A stretch of 64,000 bases of DNA from Carnegiea gigantea (lineage: Eukaryota > Streptophyta > Magnoliopsida > Caryophyllales > Cactaceae): contig JAKOGI010000055.1 in assembly GCA_029747015.1 (NCBI GenBank), forward strand, positions 968,501 to 1,032,500. Reading direction: 5' to 3'. Below the pieces are notes generated by a model. The model saw only the letters and a program-made list of their open reading frames with translations. It did not search any database and was not told the DNA's origin. This document shows, in pieces, positions 1 to 11,479 of the stretch (positions are counted from its first letter, which is position 1; every line of letters starts with the position of its first letter). The translations under genes and the position numbers were made by a program.

Positions 1-437
1 AATTGTTGTAATTGTTGAATTTGAATAGTTTATGCTAGAAATTACATTAGTTACATATAAAATGAATAATTTGTATTAACCACTAAATAAGTGTCGAATG
101 GTATATGTAATAAATCTTTTTAAATCATTACCTAAATGTTTGTAGCTTAGGTTGAACAAGGGAATAGTTGAACCCCTATTTGAGTTAATAATTCAATATT
201 TAAGTCGTCGATGAAATTTGAAGTCCTAGATCTTTCTCTACTTTGATTTCTCTCTATTTTCTCGACTCATTTACTTGTTTGGTATTTATTTAATTTAATT
301 CGATACTTGAATTACTCCATTGAATCATTCTTTGGTTTACTGGGGAATGTAAATTTCAAGTTATTAACATTTTCTATGGGAAACAATACTTTATGCACTT
401 GTAAGTATTTGGTTCTATTTTTAAGACTTAGAGATCA
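1..437 (+). repeat. Athila-type LTR, 3' part (copy 1, cut by window start)
   Basis: This stretch matches 15256-15692 almost base for base and is followed by the same decayed tRNA-Asp-type primer-binding site. It is therefore read as the 3' part of an LTR whose start lies left of the window. The LTR ends in ATCA at 437. A more diverged relative is at about 47880-48359. Confidence 0.7.
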
Positions 438-448
438 CTTCAAGTTTT

Positions 449-466
449 TAGCACCACTACCAGAAA
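449..466 (+). other. Decayed tRNA-Asp-type primer-binding site (copy 1)
   Basis: The 18 bases lie 11 bases after the LTR end and after the CAAGTTTT spacer that usually precedes a tRNA-Asp PBS in plant Athila/Tat elements. Relative to TGGCGCCGTTGCCGGGGA they differ at eight positions, seven of them G to A. The site would not prime. Confidence 0.6.
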
Positions 467-1111
467 ATGGTTAGTAATTCTAATTTTTTTCCTTTTATTC
501 TTATTTTATTTTTCTTTTTCTACATTTTCTCAATTAGTTAAAAAACCAAAAATCAAATTTAAAAAAAATGGTTCCTTCTTGGTTCTTGTTTGGTTATTCT
601 TGTGGTAAAAAACTGCTACTCTTTTGTTATTCGTGAGTTATACACATGGTAGATGCTTTTTGTTCTTAGACCTTAAAGAATACAATGCTGAAATTAAAGG
701 TTTCCTTAGTAGGGTAAAAGCAAAGAAAACAGAATCTAAGAAAAAAATGGATGAAGAACAGAACCCATAACCTAAGCATCTTAAGGAGGACTTTACTCCC
801 GCAACTCATGATTTGCCTACAATAATCTATGTGCTCGTGTTACGGGGTCATTTTTGAGATTAAACATGCTAAAATCCAAATGGTCTCATTGTTTTATGGG
901 CTAGAGTCTAAAAACCCTTTTAAGCATGTTGATACTTTTTTTTAGATATGTTGTCCTGTGTTTTTAAATTATGTCTCTGATGATGCTCTTTGTTTATGTC
1001 TTTTACCTTTCTAATTTGAAGGTAAAGCTAATGATTATTTGTCCACGAAGAGAAATATCACCATTTGGGACAAATGCAAAGAGAAGTCTTGAAGAAATTT
1101 TACACTATTAG
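467..1111 (+). pseudogene. Decayed Athila-type gag start (copy 1)
   Basis: The first 200 bases are an AT-rich leader. From about 690 a broken reading frame resembles the N-terminal half of Athila-type Gag. It has a short charged region (codons for EEQNP near 755), a stretch reading YGLESKNPFKHVDTFF near 895-945, and a stretch like FYTIS near 1095-1110 that corresponds to the end of the conserved Gag core. Several stops and frameshifts break it. It is a copy of 15722-16366. The frame is cut at 1112, where another element's LTR begins. The family assignment rests on motif order only. Confidence 0.5.
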
Positions 1112-1275
1112 TGATGAATGTCATATTTGCATAGGATCTTATAAGTGTTTGGGAGTTATATTAAGGGGTTAATATGCTAAATTGTATGATTTATGCCCTT
1201 ATTTCTACTATTATGCTTGGTTTCACTTGTTTTGAAAGTTTTTCCAGACTTTGACTTCGTGATCCAAGTCATGCT
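1112..1275 (+). repeat. LTR fragment of the non-autonomous element found at 16367-21059
   Basis: It starts with TGATGAATGTCAT exactly as the LTRs at 16367 and 20784 do, and sits at the same position inside the gag remnant as in the 15-16 kb copy. The match ends after about 164 bases. Confidence 0.7.
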
Positions 1276-1495
1276 TTAGGGGAAGATTGGTTCAAGTCTT
1301 ACATTGTGGTCTATTATAAAGTTCTTGAAATTTCATTCCCTATTCTGCTTGTTAATGATTTTTTGTACCTTTTTGGGCTACCTTTGGATCATCTTTGCCA
1401 AGAATGTTACCCATGTCTATCCTAAGAAGGTTGTGTATACCATTTTAGTTTTTTCATTGCTTGAGGACAAGCAACCGTTTAAGCATGGGGGAGTT
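1276..1495 (+). mobile_element. 3' internal end of an LTR retrotransposon, with polypurine tract
   Basis: The segment ends in TTGAGGACAAGCAA followed by a polypurine tract (AAGCATGGGGGAG, 1481-1493). The same arrangement occurs before the 3' LTR at 20784. A 64-codon frame (1304-1498) runs through it and is hydrophobic, but it overlaps the tract and I do not call it a gene. Confidence 0.6.
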
Positions 1496-2738
1496 TGATA
1501 AGTGCTTAATATGTACATATTTTTAGGGCTATTTTGCCTCGTTTTGAGGAGAATTTTGTGCTTAATGATGTTGTTTACTATCCTATTCTCGATTTATGCT
1601 TAGATGCAGTTGTTTTATGTGTTTTGCAGGATTTTTAGCCTTTTCACCCAGCATTTGCCCTTTAATAGCTATGTTTTGACCTCCCCCATGGTCATCCATG
1701 AGTTGCTACGTCCTGGAGCAAGAAAAGAGCAAGAAACTAGTTCCGGCGCAGACCACGGTCGGACTGTGGTAGGCCCGTCACTACTACCTCTTCATTTTCC
1801 CTCGGCTGTGTGGCTGAGATCAACTTGAATTTCTTATAAATAGCGACATTCAGCAGCGAGGAAGAAAGATCTCTATCAAGCAAAGCAAGTAGAGTTAGCC
1901 TAGTGAAGATTAGTTTAGTTTATTTTCTCTTAAATTTTGTTCTTTAGTTTTGTTTTTGCTTTTTTATGAGTTTAGAGTGTGAGAGTTTTGATCCTCAGGA
2001 GGTTCTGAAGCCCTTGATGAAGGCCATCTCAGTCGAGCCCCTTTCGCTCAGATTTCACCGATCTTTGGTTAGTTTTTTTTATCTTTTATCATGCATGAGT
2101 AGTTTTCTTAGTCTAGGAATCTAGTAGTTTTTGGAAGTGTATTGGATCATGTTTTAGTTTATTCAATTGTGCTTATTTTCATGATTGGTTTGATTTTGTT
2201 CTATTATGTGTTTGATATGTTGTGAGTTGAGTTTTGGCCAAAATTTACTTGCACACTTGAAACAGTCGCGTGAACAATCAAAAGACGACATTTGGTTATT
2301 GGACTACTTGAATAAACTTAGCATAACTTCGTCTCGAAAGAGAGATTTATGTGTTAGGAGGGCTAGTAAGTAATCGAAGACTTTAAACTTGGATTAAGTC
2401 AAATTAATTTGAAAGAACGACGTTTACTTAGTTTAGGCAAATTTGACTGATTTTGAAACAATTGATTAAGTTTCTAGACAAGATTACAATTCCTCGGAAT
2501 TAACCAACCAGAGAATAGCTCATGTTTATTAATTTTGATCCAATTCTCTTCCACAATTGCGAAATTCCTAGACGTTTTTCTCTTATTGATTTAGACGAGT
2601 TCATTTGCAGTAGTTAATCGAAACCACTTGAAATAGAGTTTTGTTTAGCATATTCTGACAGGACTAGGCTCGATAGATTACTTTAGTCCCTAAGGAACGA
2701 TATCTTTTATCTATACTACAACTACCCGTACGCTTGCA
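1496..2738 (+). repeat. LTR following a polypurine tract (LTR X)
   Basis: It begins TGATAAGTGCTT directly after the polypurine tract and can be ended at CA in CGCTTGCA (2731-2738), giving about 1.24 kb. It contains a TATA box at 1835-1842. No second copy is in the window, so the end is inferred from the TG...CA rule and from the change to gag-like sequence afterwards. Confidence 0.6.
1835..1842 (+). promoter_or_regulatory. TATA box of LTR X
   Basis: TATAAATA lies about 340 bases inside the LTR and is followed by a purine-rich leader, the usual place of the promoter in a plant LTR. Confidence 0.5.
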
Positions 2739-2749
2739 GTAGGTAGTGG

Positions 2750-4010
2750 TCGCTGCTAAGAGAATAACAACACTCGTCGACGACACGTTGGGACAAATGC
2801 AAAGCCATCTTAAGGCTAAACTAAATGAGTAACAAAAACTCATGAGTAATCTTATCAAAAAAAAGGGCGACAATGTGAATCTGAAATGAAAGATAGGATG
2901 ATCTGTGTTCCTTCCGTTTAATTCATGAATAGAATCCATCATAAATGGATCAACAAATTCACGTACTACGGCAGCTCCTCAAGATTTCTCAATTATTTGG
3001 GAACCAATCTATACACCTAACCTTTCACAAACCGTCGTTGAAAATGGAAGTTGTTGTGGTGTTTTACCTTCCCAATAACTTAAAGATTTTAGGGCCGGGT
3101 AACCCCTCCTCTCATTTGAGGAATTTTGTTAACATTATGAACCTAAAAGGCATAGATATGACATTAGACCTTCAAATATTCCTTCTCACTTTAGGAGAGG
3201 CAGGGGATTCCTATATTCCTTTAACATATACAAGGTTTATACTTGGGATAGCATAGCCAAGGAATTGCTTTCATAATATGCAAACAACATAGAGGTGCTT
3301 ACCACACTGATGACCTAGAATTTTCTAAGCAAGATGAAAAGGAAACCTTCCCAAACTTCTTGACCCGATGGAGGGCAAAGGACTTTTTGGTCTTAAATGA
3401 CTCAGTGAAAAAGATCAAGTTCTCATGATCATTGAGGACTTGAGGGCTAATTGAAATCAACAATTCAAATTCTAGCCACTAAACACAATCATGCAATTGC
3501 ATGATGACGGGATACTTTAGAGGAAAAAATCTTAAAGGGACCGAAAAAACCTCTACCTAACTAACAAAAACTCTGTTAAGAATAAGAAAAAACCACTACC
3601 TCTACCGCTAAAATAATGAACGACGTAGAGGCTCTGAAGATGTAGTGTCTTGCCATGTCTTTATCCCACTAGGGATAAAACCAAAGAAACGTGGAAAAGT
3701 CTTGAAAGCCAAAGGCTCCTTAAGTCCATCAAGCCCACATCCGATGTGCTCGGGGATAAAAAAGGGGCAAAATATGACAAACATCTATAGCAATTACTAT
3801 TGTGAGCAAAGTTCATGATATATGCATTGCCTAAGAACATGCAACACAAGACATGATAAACTATAGTATCAAAATAAGAGACATTCATACGATAAAGGGA
3901 CAATCCCCTTCTAATCACGATCCTCATCATCAGAAAGTGATTCAGAGCATGACATAGAAGAGGGCTCCTAAGATCCAAATCAAGGCCAAGGTACTAATCA
4001 AGGTGAAGGA
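2750..4010 (+). pseudogene. Decayed Tat-like gag
   Basis: A Ty3/gypsy Gag can be followed across frames. At 3090-3150 one frame reads GPGNPSSHLRNFVNIMNLKG, which matches the start of the Gag core (usually DGTGNPxxHLxxF). TLGEAGD follows at about 3185-3215. At 3310-3400 another frame reads FSKQDEKETFPNFLTRWRAK, corresponding to the later core motif ESFxxFLxRWRxK. The 3640-3830 stretch is similar in DNA to 50650-50830, so the two Gag remnants belong to related families. Stops and frameshifts are frequent, and protease and polymerase are absent. Boundaries are approximate. Confidence 0.55.
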
Positions 4011-5194
4011 GATTAAGAAAACCATATTGTACTTAGCCAGATTTAATCCTTGTTCTCTTACTCTAAACAAGAATTAAGCACTGTTTTGGATGGCCTGATT
4101 CTAGGAGTTTCCAATACCTCCTATAGGTGAGCTTTACTTTGTTGAACTCCCTAAGAAGTCCATTTTCAGAGAGGGAACTCAATTTGGCCTATGTCACAGC
4201 CATTTTGCTGCATTGGTCTAAAATAAGGAAGGTATGCCGGAAAGATTTAGTTAACCGGTCTTGAAAAATTAGGTGATCACCACCTAAAATCTAATTTAAG
4301 GCCAATACTTTTGCTTAGGATGATAGCCAACATCCTAAGGATTTAAGCCACGAAGAGAAATCCAAATCATGACCAGTTCTTCATGGGATTTTAACAGCAT
4401 TTTGTCAATCATTGCAATTTGGGACTATTCTGGACCCGGTTCAAGTTTTTGGTTGTTTACTCTACCTAAACCTAATTTAGCTTGATTTTTCTATTTGGGA
4501 GGATCATGAACACCTCAAGGATCCAAGATATGTGTTAAAATCTGTTCTGAATCAAGCGATGGTTTGGGTTTCACCTTGATCAAGTTCAGTGTTCAACTGG
4601 GCTCGTTAAGCTGAAACAAACTATTTTGACTTTGCTTAAGGATTTCCTTAATCAAAAGGGTTTTCTCACCTACTAGCTTGCTTCCCTGGTTTCTTAGGCC
4701 TCCAGAAACATCATCATTGCTATCCTTGTAGCTTTGGCTGCAGACTTGGCCAATTAATCCTTGAAGTGAAAGCCACTTGCCCTCGGATTGGATAGCCGCA
4801 AAGTACAACCTGTAACCTACCTTTTGTCTCTCCACATGCAAGTGGACTATGTAGGGTTAACCAATCATGTTTTAGCCCTTGATTAGTTCTTAATAGATTA
4901 TATTAGTTACACTCAGGTTTGTAATTAACCTAGGCTAAAACTGTTTTGAAAACAGATTAGCTGAACTCGGATTAACTTAGCCTAGAGCTAGCTTACTTGC
5001 CTTCTAGCTTAGACATGTATATGTACTTGCTAGCTTGCTTGTTCAGAGCAGATTACATGAATGAAAAACCTCCATTTTTAAGTTTAATTCAAACTCTCTC
5101 AAATCCCTCTCTTACCAATCCAAATTGATTGCTTATTTAGAGTGGTTTCCTCTAATCCAATTCAGGTGACAGGCCTTTATGATTTGGAGGGTGG
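4011..5194. other. No gene recognised; flank of the 5.2-10.6 kb element
   Basis: This is AT-rich sequence with no supported coding frame. An 82-codon minus frame (4593-4841) has no recognisable motif. The style resembles LTR or leader sequence, but I could not match it to another copy here. Confidence 0.4.
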
Positions 5195-5199
5195 ATTCC

Positions 5200-6752
5200 T
5201 GATGTAAAGCTCAAGGGAAGAGAAGACCCAAGCTAACCTCACATCAAAAGAGACTAAAACTTAAGGAATTGTCACGGCCTAGTGTGGCACGGTCGTGCTA
5301 GTATGCACGGCCACACCGTGCCAACTTGCTGCCCACGAAACTAGAAGAGTCTAGTTTTGCACGGTATGAAGGCTCTTGAATTCTGGTTGGATTTCAAGCC
5401 TTTTGGTGAAGTGGAAATCATGGGAAAGGATATAATTGAATGTAAATGGAGTGGATAGATGAGGGGATATGAAGAATACGCTAAGTGAAAGAAATCAACT
5501 TGAACATTCAAGCTAATAACTCTACTTAGAAACCGATGAGATGAACTCTGTTGGGATAGAACTAAACCCTAGGATTGGATATAGAATCACCACCAAACCT
5601 TGCCTTTAGGGCCCTTAATCTCGATTAAGATACAGAATCACCACTTAATCAAGGTTAAGACTCACTTGAACACCACTTACTTTGGCCTAAACTAAGATAA
5701 GCAAGTAAGAATTTGAGAGAAAGCTTTCAAATGCTCTCTAGAAAGTTTTTCATTCAAGTCTCAAGTATGCCTGCAAAATGGCCGAATACTTGCTTTCGTT
5801 ACATGCTCCACAATCATTCTAGCTAGCAAGCAAGTAGGCAAGCACCTCACCTTACCCTCCTAAGGAGGAAAGGTGTTAATTAACCTTAATCTCCTCGGTT
5901 AGTGCTAACTGGTTGCAAAGTGAGCTTAAGACTAATCAAAGTACATTCAAATAAGTAAGGAAAGAAAGACAAATGATTATTACAACTTAATCAACTTGTG
6001 CTTAAGTCTAAACAACTAGAAACTCAGCAAAGGGGCATGTGCACAGCCGAAAAGTGGCCTCCTCCTTTGCGGCTGTCCAATGAGAAGCGAGGAACATCTT
6101 TCTTGGTCTCTTTCCTCTCATTGGCCATTCTTCCCAAAGTTGCAGCTGATCATTGGCATCTTAAGACATGTGCCCAGCCTTGAGGGGTGTGCCATATCAG
6201 TTAAAGTGAAGAAAACCCACCGGTGGAAGCAAAAATAGACCGGGATATCAAACCGGGTTCAAGGACAGAATTGGACCCGGTTTTCAGACTTGGTTTAACC
6301 ATTGCAAAAAGGGATATGACTTGGATTTTAACCATGGGAGGGAACGTTGAAGATGTGTATAAACCCCCCCAACCACAAAATCAAGGTTAAACAAAGTCTA
6401 AGTGGGGTAATCAAACCTAAATATTCAACTGTGCAAAATTGGTCCCAATCTGACTAGTTGGACAAAAGCCTTTGATCTTCCATCCTCTTGTGTGTACGAT
6501 TTAAAATCAATGCTTGAACCTGAAAGTTAACATCATGAGGATTCCAAAAATGCAAAAATATTAATCTTAAGCCACAATGTAGCTTAAGAAATCAGGTGCA
6601 CAAAACCGGGCTTATTCTGGCCAGTTAGCCCGTTTGATTCAGCTTGAACGTCTTGCAAAAGATGAGCCATCTTCTTGGTTTGGGACCTTGTTCTAGGATA
6701 AGATGGACTTGTTTCATCACGGATGAGGTCTTGGCTAGGTGGGGTTCCATCA
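5200..6752 (-). repeat. 3' LTR of the CRM-like element
   Basis: It runs from TGATGGAACC (6752, element start) to TACATCA (5200). Its first about 280 bases are repeated at 10283-10573. In element orientation a purine tract (CAAGGGGAGGA) precedes it at about 6753-6765. It carries the last 56 codons and stop of the pol frame (6584-6752). Confidence 0.85.
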
Positions 6753-9640
6753 TCCTCCCCTTGTTGAAAAGATTTGACCCTCAAATCTGGTGGGGAAGTG
6801 TCTGGATAGAAGGGACTCAAATCAGCCACAGTAAAGGTGGCTAAAACCTCATAATCACCAGGAAGATCAACCTTATAAGTAATGTCGTTGATCCTTTCCA
6901 AGACTTCAAATGGACCTTCAGCTCTTGGCATGAGTTTGTTTTTCCTTTTAGAAGGAAATCGTTCCTTCCTCAAATTAATCCATACTAAGTCTCCTGGTTG
7001 AAAGACAATCTTTCTCCTATGCTTGTTGGCGTGTGCTTCATAAGCTGCATTAGTCTTCTCAATTCTTGCCTTCACCAACTCATGGAGCTTTTGAATCTCT
7101 TTTAGTCTTTGTGCTGCATCAACATGGGGCTTTTGGTCTTGGGGCCGTGGAGTAAGATCATTAGGACTCAAAGGATCAATCCCATACACCACCTTGAATG
7201 GTGAAAGACCAGTAGCTTTACTAGGGGCCTTGTTGTATGCAAACTCAACATGTGGTAAGAGTAAATCCCAGGCTTTAGCATTAGGTTTAATTAAAGCCCT
7301 TAGGAGAGTGCCTAAGGTTCGATTAGTTACCTCCGTTTGACCATCAGTTTGGGGATGACAGGTAGTACTGAATAGCAACTTGGTACCAAGCTTCTTCCAA
7401 AGGGTAATCCAAAAATGATTGAGAAACTTTATATCCCTATCTGAAACAATGGATTTAGAAATACCATGCAACCTTGTGACCTTTTTAAAATAAAGCTCGA
7501 CAATGTGTGTAGCATCATTGGTTTTATTGCAGGGAATGAAATGTGCCATCTTCGAAAATCTATCTACCACCACGAAGATTGAATCCTTTCCCCTTTGAGT
7601 CTTAGGTAGACCCAAAATGAAGTCCATATTCACGTCCACCTAAGGTAGAGTTGGTACGGGCAGTGGGGTGTATAGGCCGTGAGGTAGAGCATGACTCTTA
7701 GCTGCTTGGCACATTTCACACCTCCTAAGGATGTCTTGAACATCCCTTTCCATTCCTGGCCAATAGTAATGTTCCCTTAACATGGTTAAGGTGTTGGTTT
7801 CTCCAAAGTGACCCGCTAAGGAACCTCCATGAACTTCTCTGATTAGAAGCTCACGAGTGCTACACTTGGGAATACACAATCGTACTCCCTTCAATAGATA
7901 ACCTTCTTGGATTAAGAAATCTCCCTTGGGGTGCTTCGAACATGCAGCATAAAGATTCCCAAGGTCGTCATCTTCAGCGTATAAACTCTTAAGATGCTCA
8001 AAACCAAGAATAAGAGCATCTAATTGAAACATAAGGAGATACCTCCTTGATAACGCGTCCGCACCTTCATTTAGCTTTCCCGATTTGTGCTTAATGGTGA
8101 AGTGGAATGACTGAAGGAATTCAACCCACTTAGCATGGCGTGAGTTAAGTTTGTGCTGGCCTTGAATGTACTTCAATGCCTCGTGATCTGAATGAAGTAT
8201 AAACTCACTGGCTACTAGGTAATGACTCCAATGCTCTAGGTGCCGAATAATAGCATAGAATTCCTTGTCATATGTGGAGTATTTTCTTCTTGATTCACAT
8301 AGCTTTTCACTAAAGAACGCCAACGATTTCCCTTCTTGAGTTAAAACTCCACCAATTCCCACTCCGGATGCATCGCATTCAACCTCAAAAACCTTCTCAA
8401 AGCACGGCAATGCAAGAACCGGTGCTTGAGTAAGTTTCTTCTTGACTTCTTCAAAGGCAGATTGTGCCTTAGGATTCCATTGAAATAAGGAACCCTTTAG
8501 CACTTCGGTCATGGGGGACATGATGGTGCTAAAGTTTCGAATAAATCTTCTGTAAAAAGATGCCAATCCATGGAAGCTTCTAACATCATGTATACTTTGT
8601 GGTTGAGGCCAAGTCCGAATAGCCTCTATCTTCCCTTCATCTACCTTAATTCCTTCACTGGAAACAATGTACCCTAAGAATGTAACCTCATGGGTAAAGA
8701 AGGTACATTTCTTAAGATTACCATATAGTTGCTCACGTTCAAGGACATACATAATCTGATTGAGATGACTTTGATGCATTTGCTCATTCTTGGAATAAAT
8801 CAGAATATCATCAAAGTAGACCACCACGAACTTGCCAATATAAGGTTTGAATACTTGATTCATCAACCTCATAAATGTACTAGGAGCATTGGAAAGACCA
8901 AATGACATAACTAGCCACTCGTATAAACCTCCCTTAGTCTTGAATGCAGTCTTCCATTCATCTCCTTCTCTTATCCTGATTTGGTAGTAGCCACTTTGAA
9001 GATCAATTTTTGAAAAGACTTTAGAGCCATGTAATTCGTCCAGCATATCTTCAAGCCTAGGTATGAGATACCTATACTTGATTGTGATTTTGTTTATGGC
9101 TCTACTGTCCACACACATTCGTTGGCTGCCATCTTTCTTGGGAACCAACAAAGCAGGTACGGTACAAGGGCTTAAGGATACAAGTCCTTTTGAGACCAAT
9201 TCCTCTACTTGCCGTTGAATCTCCATGGTTTCCTTTGGGTTCATTCTATAGGTTGGTTTGTTTGGAAGAACTGAACCAGGAATGAGATCAATATGGTGTT
9301 GGATATCCCTTTTAGGCGGTAAACCCGAGGGTATCTCTTCTGGAAACAAATGACAGAAAGTTTGGATGAGTGATTTGGCAAAGGGGTGAGTTGGTAAGGG
9401 GGATTCTGGTTCCTCTTGGAGTGTTAAGATCCACTCTTTAAAAGCCTTAAATTCATGATTAGAAGCCTTTAAAAGAGTTTCACTAAGAGTGAGTAAGCAA
9501 CCAGAATGTTCATGGCTTTTTGTGGGCTTATTTTTGAGGAGTTCAGATGGTGATAATGGTTTTAGGGTAATCTTCTTTCCTCCCTTAGACAAGGAGTATG
9601 TATTCAAGAAACCATCATGTGTTACCCTTCGGTCGTACAT
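6584..9640 (-). pseudogene. pol: reverse transcriptase, RNase H, integrase (one in-frame stop)
   Basis: This frame encodes the part of the Ty3/gypsy polyprotein that copies RNA into DNA and inserts it. Reverse transcriptase shows SKIDLQSGYYQI and the catalytic motif [10 protein letters not shown]. RNase H follows, with ECDASGVGIG and a later HSDHEAL. The integrase zinc finger is H-H-C-C (HFGE...CEMCQ). The core has MDFILGLP, then VSDRD, then HPQTDGQTEVTN, so all three acidic residues (D, D, E) are visible. The tail has GPFEVLERI but no classical chromodomain, and runs into the LTR. One TAG at about 7637-7639 sits where PWVDV is expected (W to stop). The frame otherwise reads through about 1,018 codons. 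The true start is upstream: a one-base deletion near 9646-9650 separates it from protease. Confidence 0.9.
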
Positions 9641-10282
9641 CCAGGGCTACCCAACAGTACATGACATGCATCCATTGGTATAGCATCACACCAAAGTTGG
9701 TCTTGATAGTTCTTACCAATGGATAATGAAATGAGGCACCGTGAGTTAACTTGAAGTCCCTTGCTTTGATTCAGCCATTGTATATTGTATGGATGGGGAT
9801 GGGCCGTAGCTTGCAAGCCTAATTTCTCAATCATGGTAAGGGATACCACATTTGCACAACTCCCACCATTAATAATCAATGAACACACCTTGCCCTCAAC
9901 CGTGCACCTAGTATGAAAAATGTTCTCTCTTTGTTCATCCTTAGTGCTCTTTTGACCGTTCAAGACTCTCCTCAAAACTAGCATTTCACCTTCATCAGCT
10001 TCCTCCTCAACCTCTTCTTTACTCTCTCCATGTTCTTCTTCAGTTTCACCATCAATTTCACCTTCCTTCTCCTGCTCATCCACGGCTCTCCATTCGGCCA
10101 AAGTAATCACTTTGCGATTTGGGCACTTCGAGGCTATGTGGCCTAATCCTTGGCACTTAAAACATCTTCTAGTGCTCATAGGATTGGGGTCTGGTCGAAT
10201 TGGGGGTGCTGGGGCCTTTTGTGGTGTTTGGGTTCTTTATGGATTAAAAGGAAAGGGATTTTGTGGTTTAGAAATCGGTTGG
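9622..10282 (-). pseudogene. gag zinc knuckle plus aspartic protease, truncated and mutated
   Basis: A CCHC knuckle (CFKCQGLGHIASKC) begins about five codons after the nominal start at 10179. A long acidic stretch of E, D and G follows, then the protease region. The active-site triad expected as D-G-G or D-S-G reads N-G-G here (LIINGGSCANV), so the catalytic Asp is lost. The related plus-strand copy at 23.9 kb keeps D-G-G. The frame ends at HVLLGSPG because one G is missing from the GRPWLYD codons (near 9646-9650), which puts pol in another frame. Upstream, the gag sequence joins directly to LTR sequence at about 10282, marking an internal deletion. Confidence 0.8.
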
Positions 10283-10573
10283 AGAAAAGCCTTTGATCTT
10301 CCATCCTCTTGTGTGTATGATTTAAAATCAATGCTTGAACCTGAAAGCTAACATCATGAGGATTCCAAAAATGCAAAAATATTAATCTTAAGCTACAATG
10401 TAGCTTAAGAAATCAGGTGCACAAAATCGGGCTTGTTCTGGCCAGTTAGCCCGTTTGATTCAGCTTGAACGTCTTGCAAAAGATGAGCCATCTTCTTGGT
10501 TTGGGACCTTGTTCTGGGACAAGTTGGACTTGTTTCATCACAGACGAGGTCTTGGCTAGGTAGGGTTCCATCA
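10283..10573 (-). repeat. 5' LTR remnant of the CRM-like element
   Basis: It matches the first about 283 bases of the 3' LTR (6470-6752) and ends at the target-site duplication. It includes the same pol-tail codons (DGT...FVHLIS). The rest of the LTR and the PBS were removed by a deletion that joins it to gag. Confidence 0.85.
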
Positions 10574-10578
10574 ATTCC

Positions 10579-11479
10579 TAACCTAGCTTGGGTGGTGGCA
10601 TGGCCATTATCCAATTTATATTCCCTATTTTAGTTCCAATTCCATTGTTGCATCCAAGATAAGCGAGATCAAATTGCAAATCAATCCCATTGCTTGAGTT
10701 CTTTCAAGGCTCATGCATCAGGGGGCTCCTCTATGAGCTGACCCTAAGTGGTGGAGCAAAGCTAGGGGAACTAGATCCAAAACGAATAGGGGTCCAGTGA
10801 ATGGCATGAAGCTCATCACTCGAATATGCGCTGTTGTGGATTACTACAGAATCTTGAAGTGGCTAGGGAATGATGGGTAGCCAAGCCCCTGTCAAAACCC
10901 CGTGCCATAACCATAGTAGCTTCCACAGCTCAACGGAGTGGAGGGGAGAAGAGAAACCTTCTCCACTTGACATCCCATGGAGTAAAGCACCTGTACGCTA
11001 AGAAGAAGGTGGTCCTTGCTGCCAGCCCATGAAGGTGGCCTGACATTGTTGTTGTCCCCTTTGTGTCGTGGGCATTACTCCTAAGCATGATGGTACAACA
11101 TAGGAAGCCCCCTATGTATCAAAAGTAGAGAATGCCGCTATCCCTCACCCCAAAGCATTAAGGGTAGGCTAGGTTTCCTAACTAGAACAAGGCTAATGGA
11201 TATGACGATAAAAAGAGCCATGCGATAAGCAATCAAATCAGATGAGCATGCATCTGGACAAGAAAAAAAAGCTAGAGCCAAATGATGCTTCATCAACCAC
11301 ATCAGCCCCGAAATGATATCTACACCAATACCAAATCCAATGAGTGGTGGCCTTAAGCCTAACCATGACTCTAATCATGGCAATGCTCTCTCCGAGATTA
11401 GGCATATAAAGGAAATATATGACAATAGGGGAAAAATCTGGCAACAGTGAAAAGAATAGAAAGACACCAATATGAATGT
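10579..11479. other. No gene recognised
   Basis: This moderately GC-balanced stretch has only short frames, none with a family motif. It lies between the CRM-like insertion and the PMD pseudogene, so it may be the downstream part of that pseudogene or its carrier element. Confidence 0.35.

Larger units (their letters stand above)
5195..10578 (-). mobile_element. Complete CRM-like Ty3/gypsy retrotransposon with target-site duplication
   Basis: The element is flanked by ATTCC at 5195-5199 and ATTCC at 10574-10578, a perfect 5-bp target-site duplication. The 3' LTR is 5200-6752 and the shortened 5' LTR is 10283-10573. Both start TGATGGAACC in element orientation, and the full LTR ends TACATCA, giving TGATG/CATCA inverted ends. 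The two LTRs differ at about 12 of 283 shared positions by hand count, so the insertion is fairly young. Inside are the end of gag, protease, reverse transcriptase, RNase H and integrase. The last 56 codons of pol lie within the LTR, a property described for the CRM clade. The 5' LTR remainder, PBS and most of gag have been deleted. Confidence 0.88.

Noticed and set aside
1304..1498. 64-codon hydrophobic frame as a small membrane protein
   Set aside because: It overlaps the polypurine tract and the end of an element interior. Other copies show no matching frame.
4593..4841. 82-codon minus frame, considered as a Gag N-terminus
   Set aside because: The Gln/Leu-rich pattern is only loosely like the CRM-like Gag start, and nothing supports it around the frame.
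10405..10614. 69-codon minus frame as a separate gene
   Set aside because: It is the pol tail carried in the shortened 5' LTR, identical in kind to 6584-6752. The nominal start codon lies in flanking sequence.
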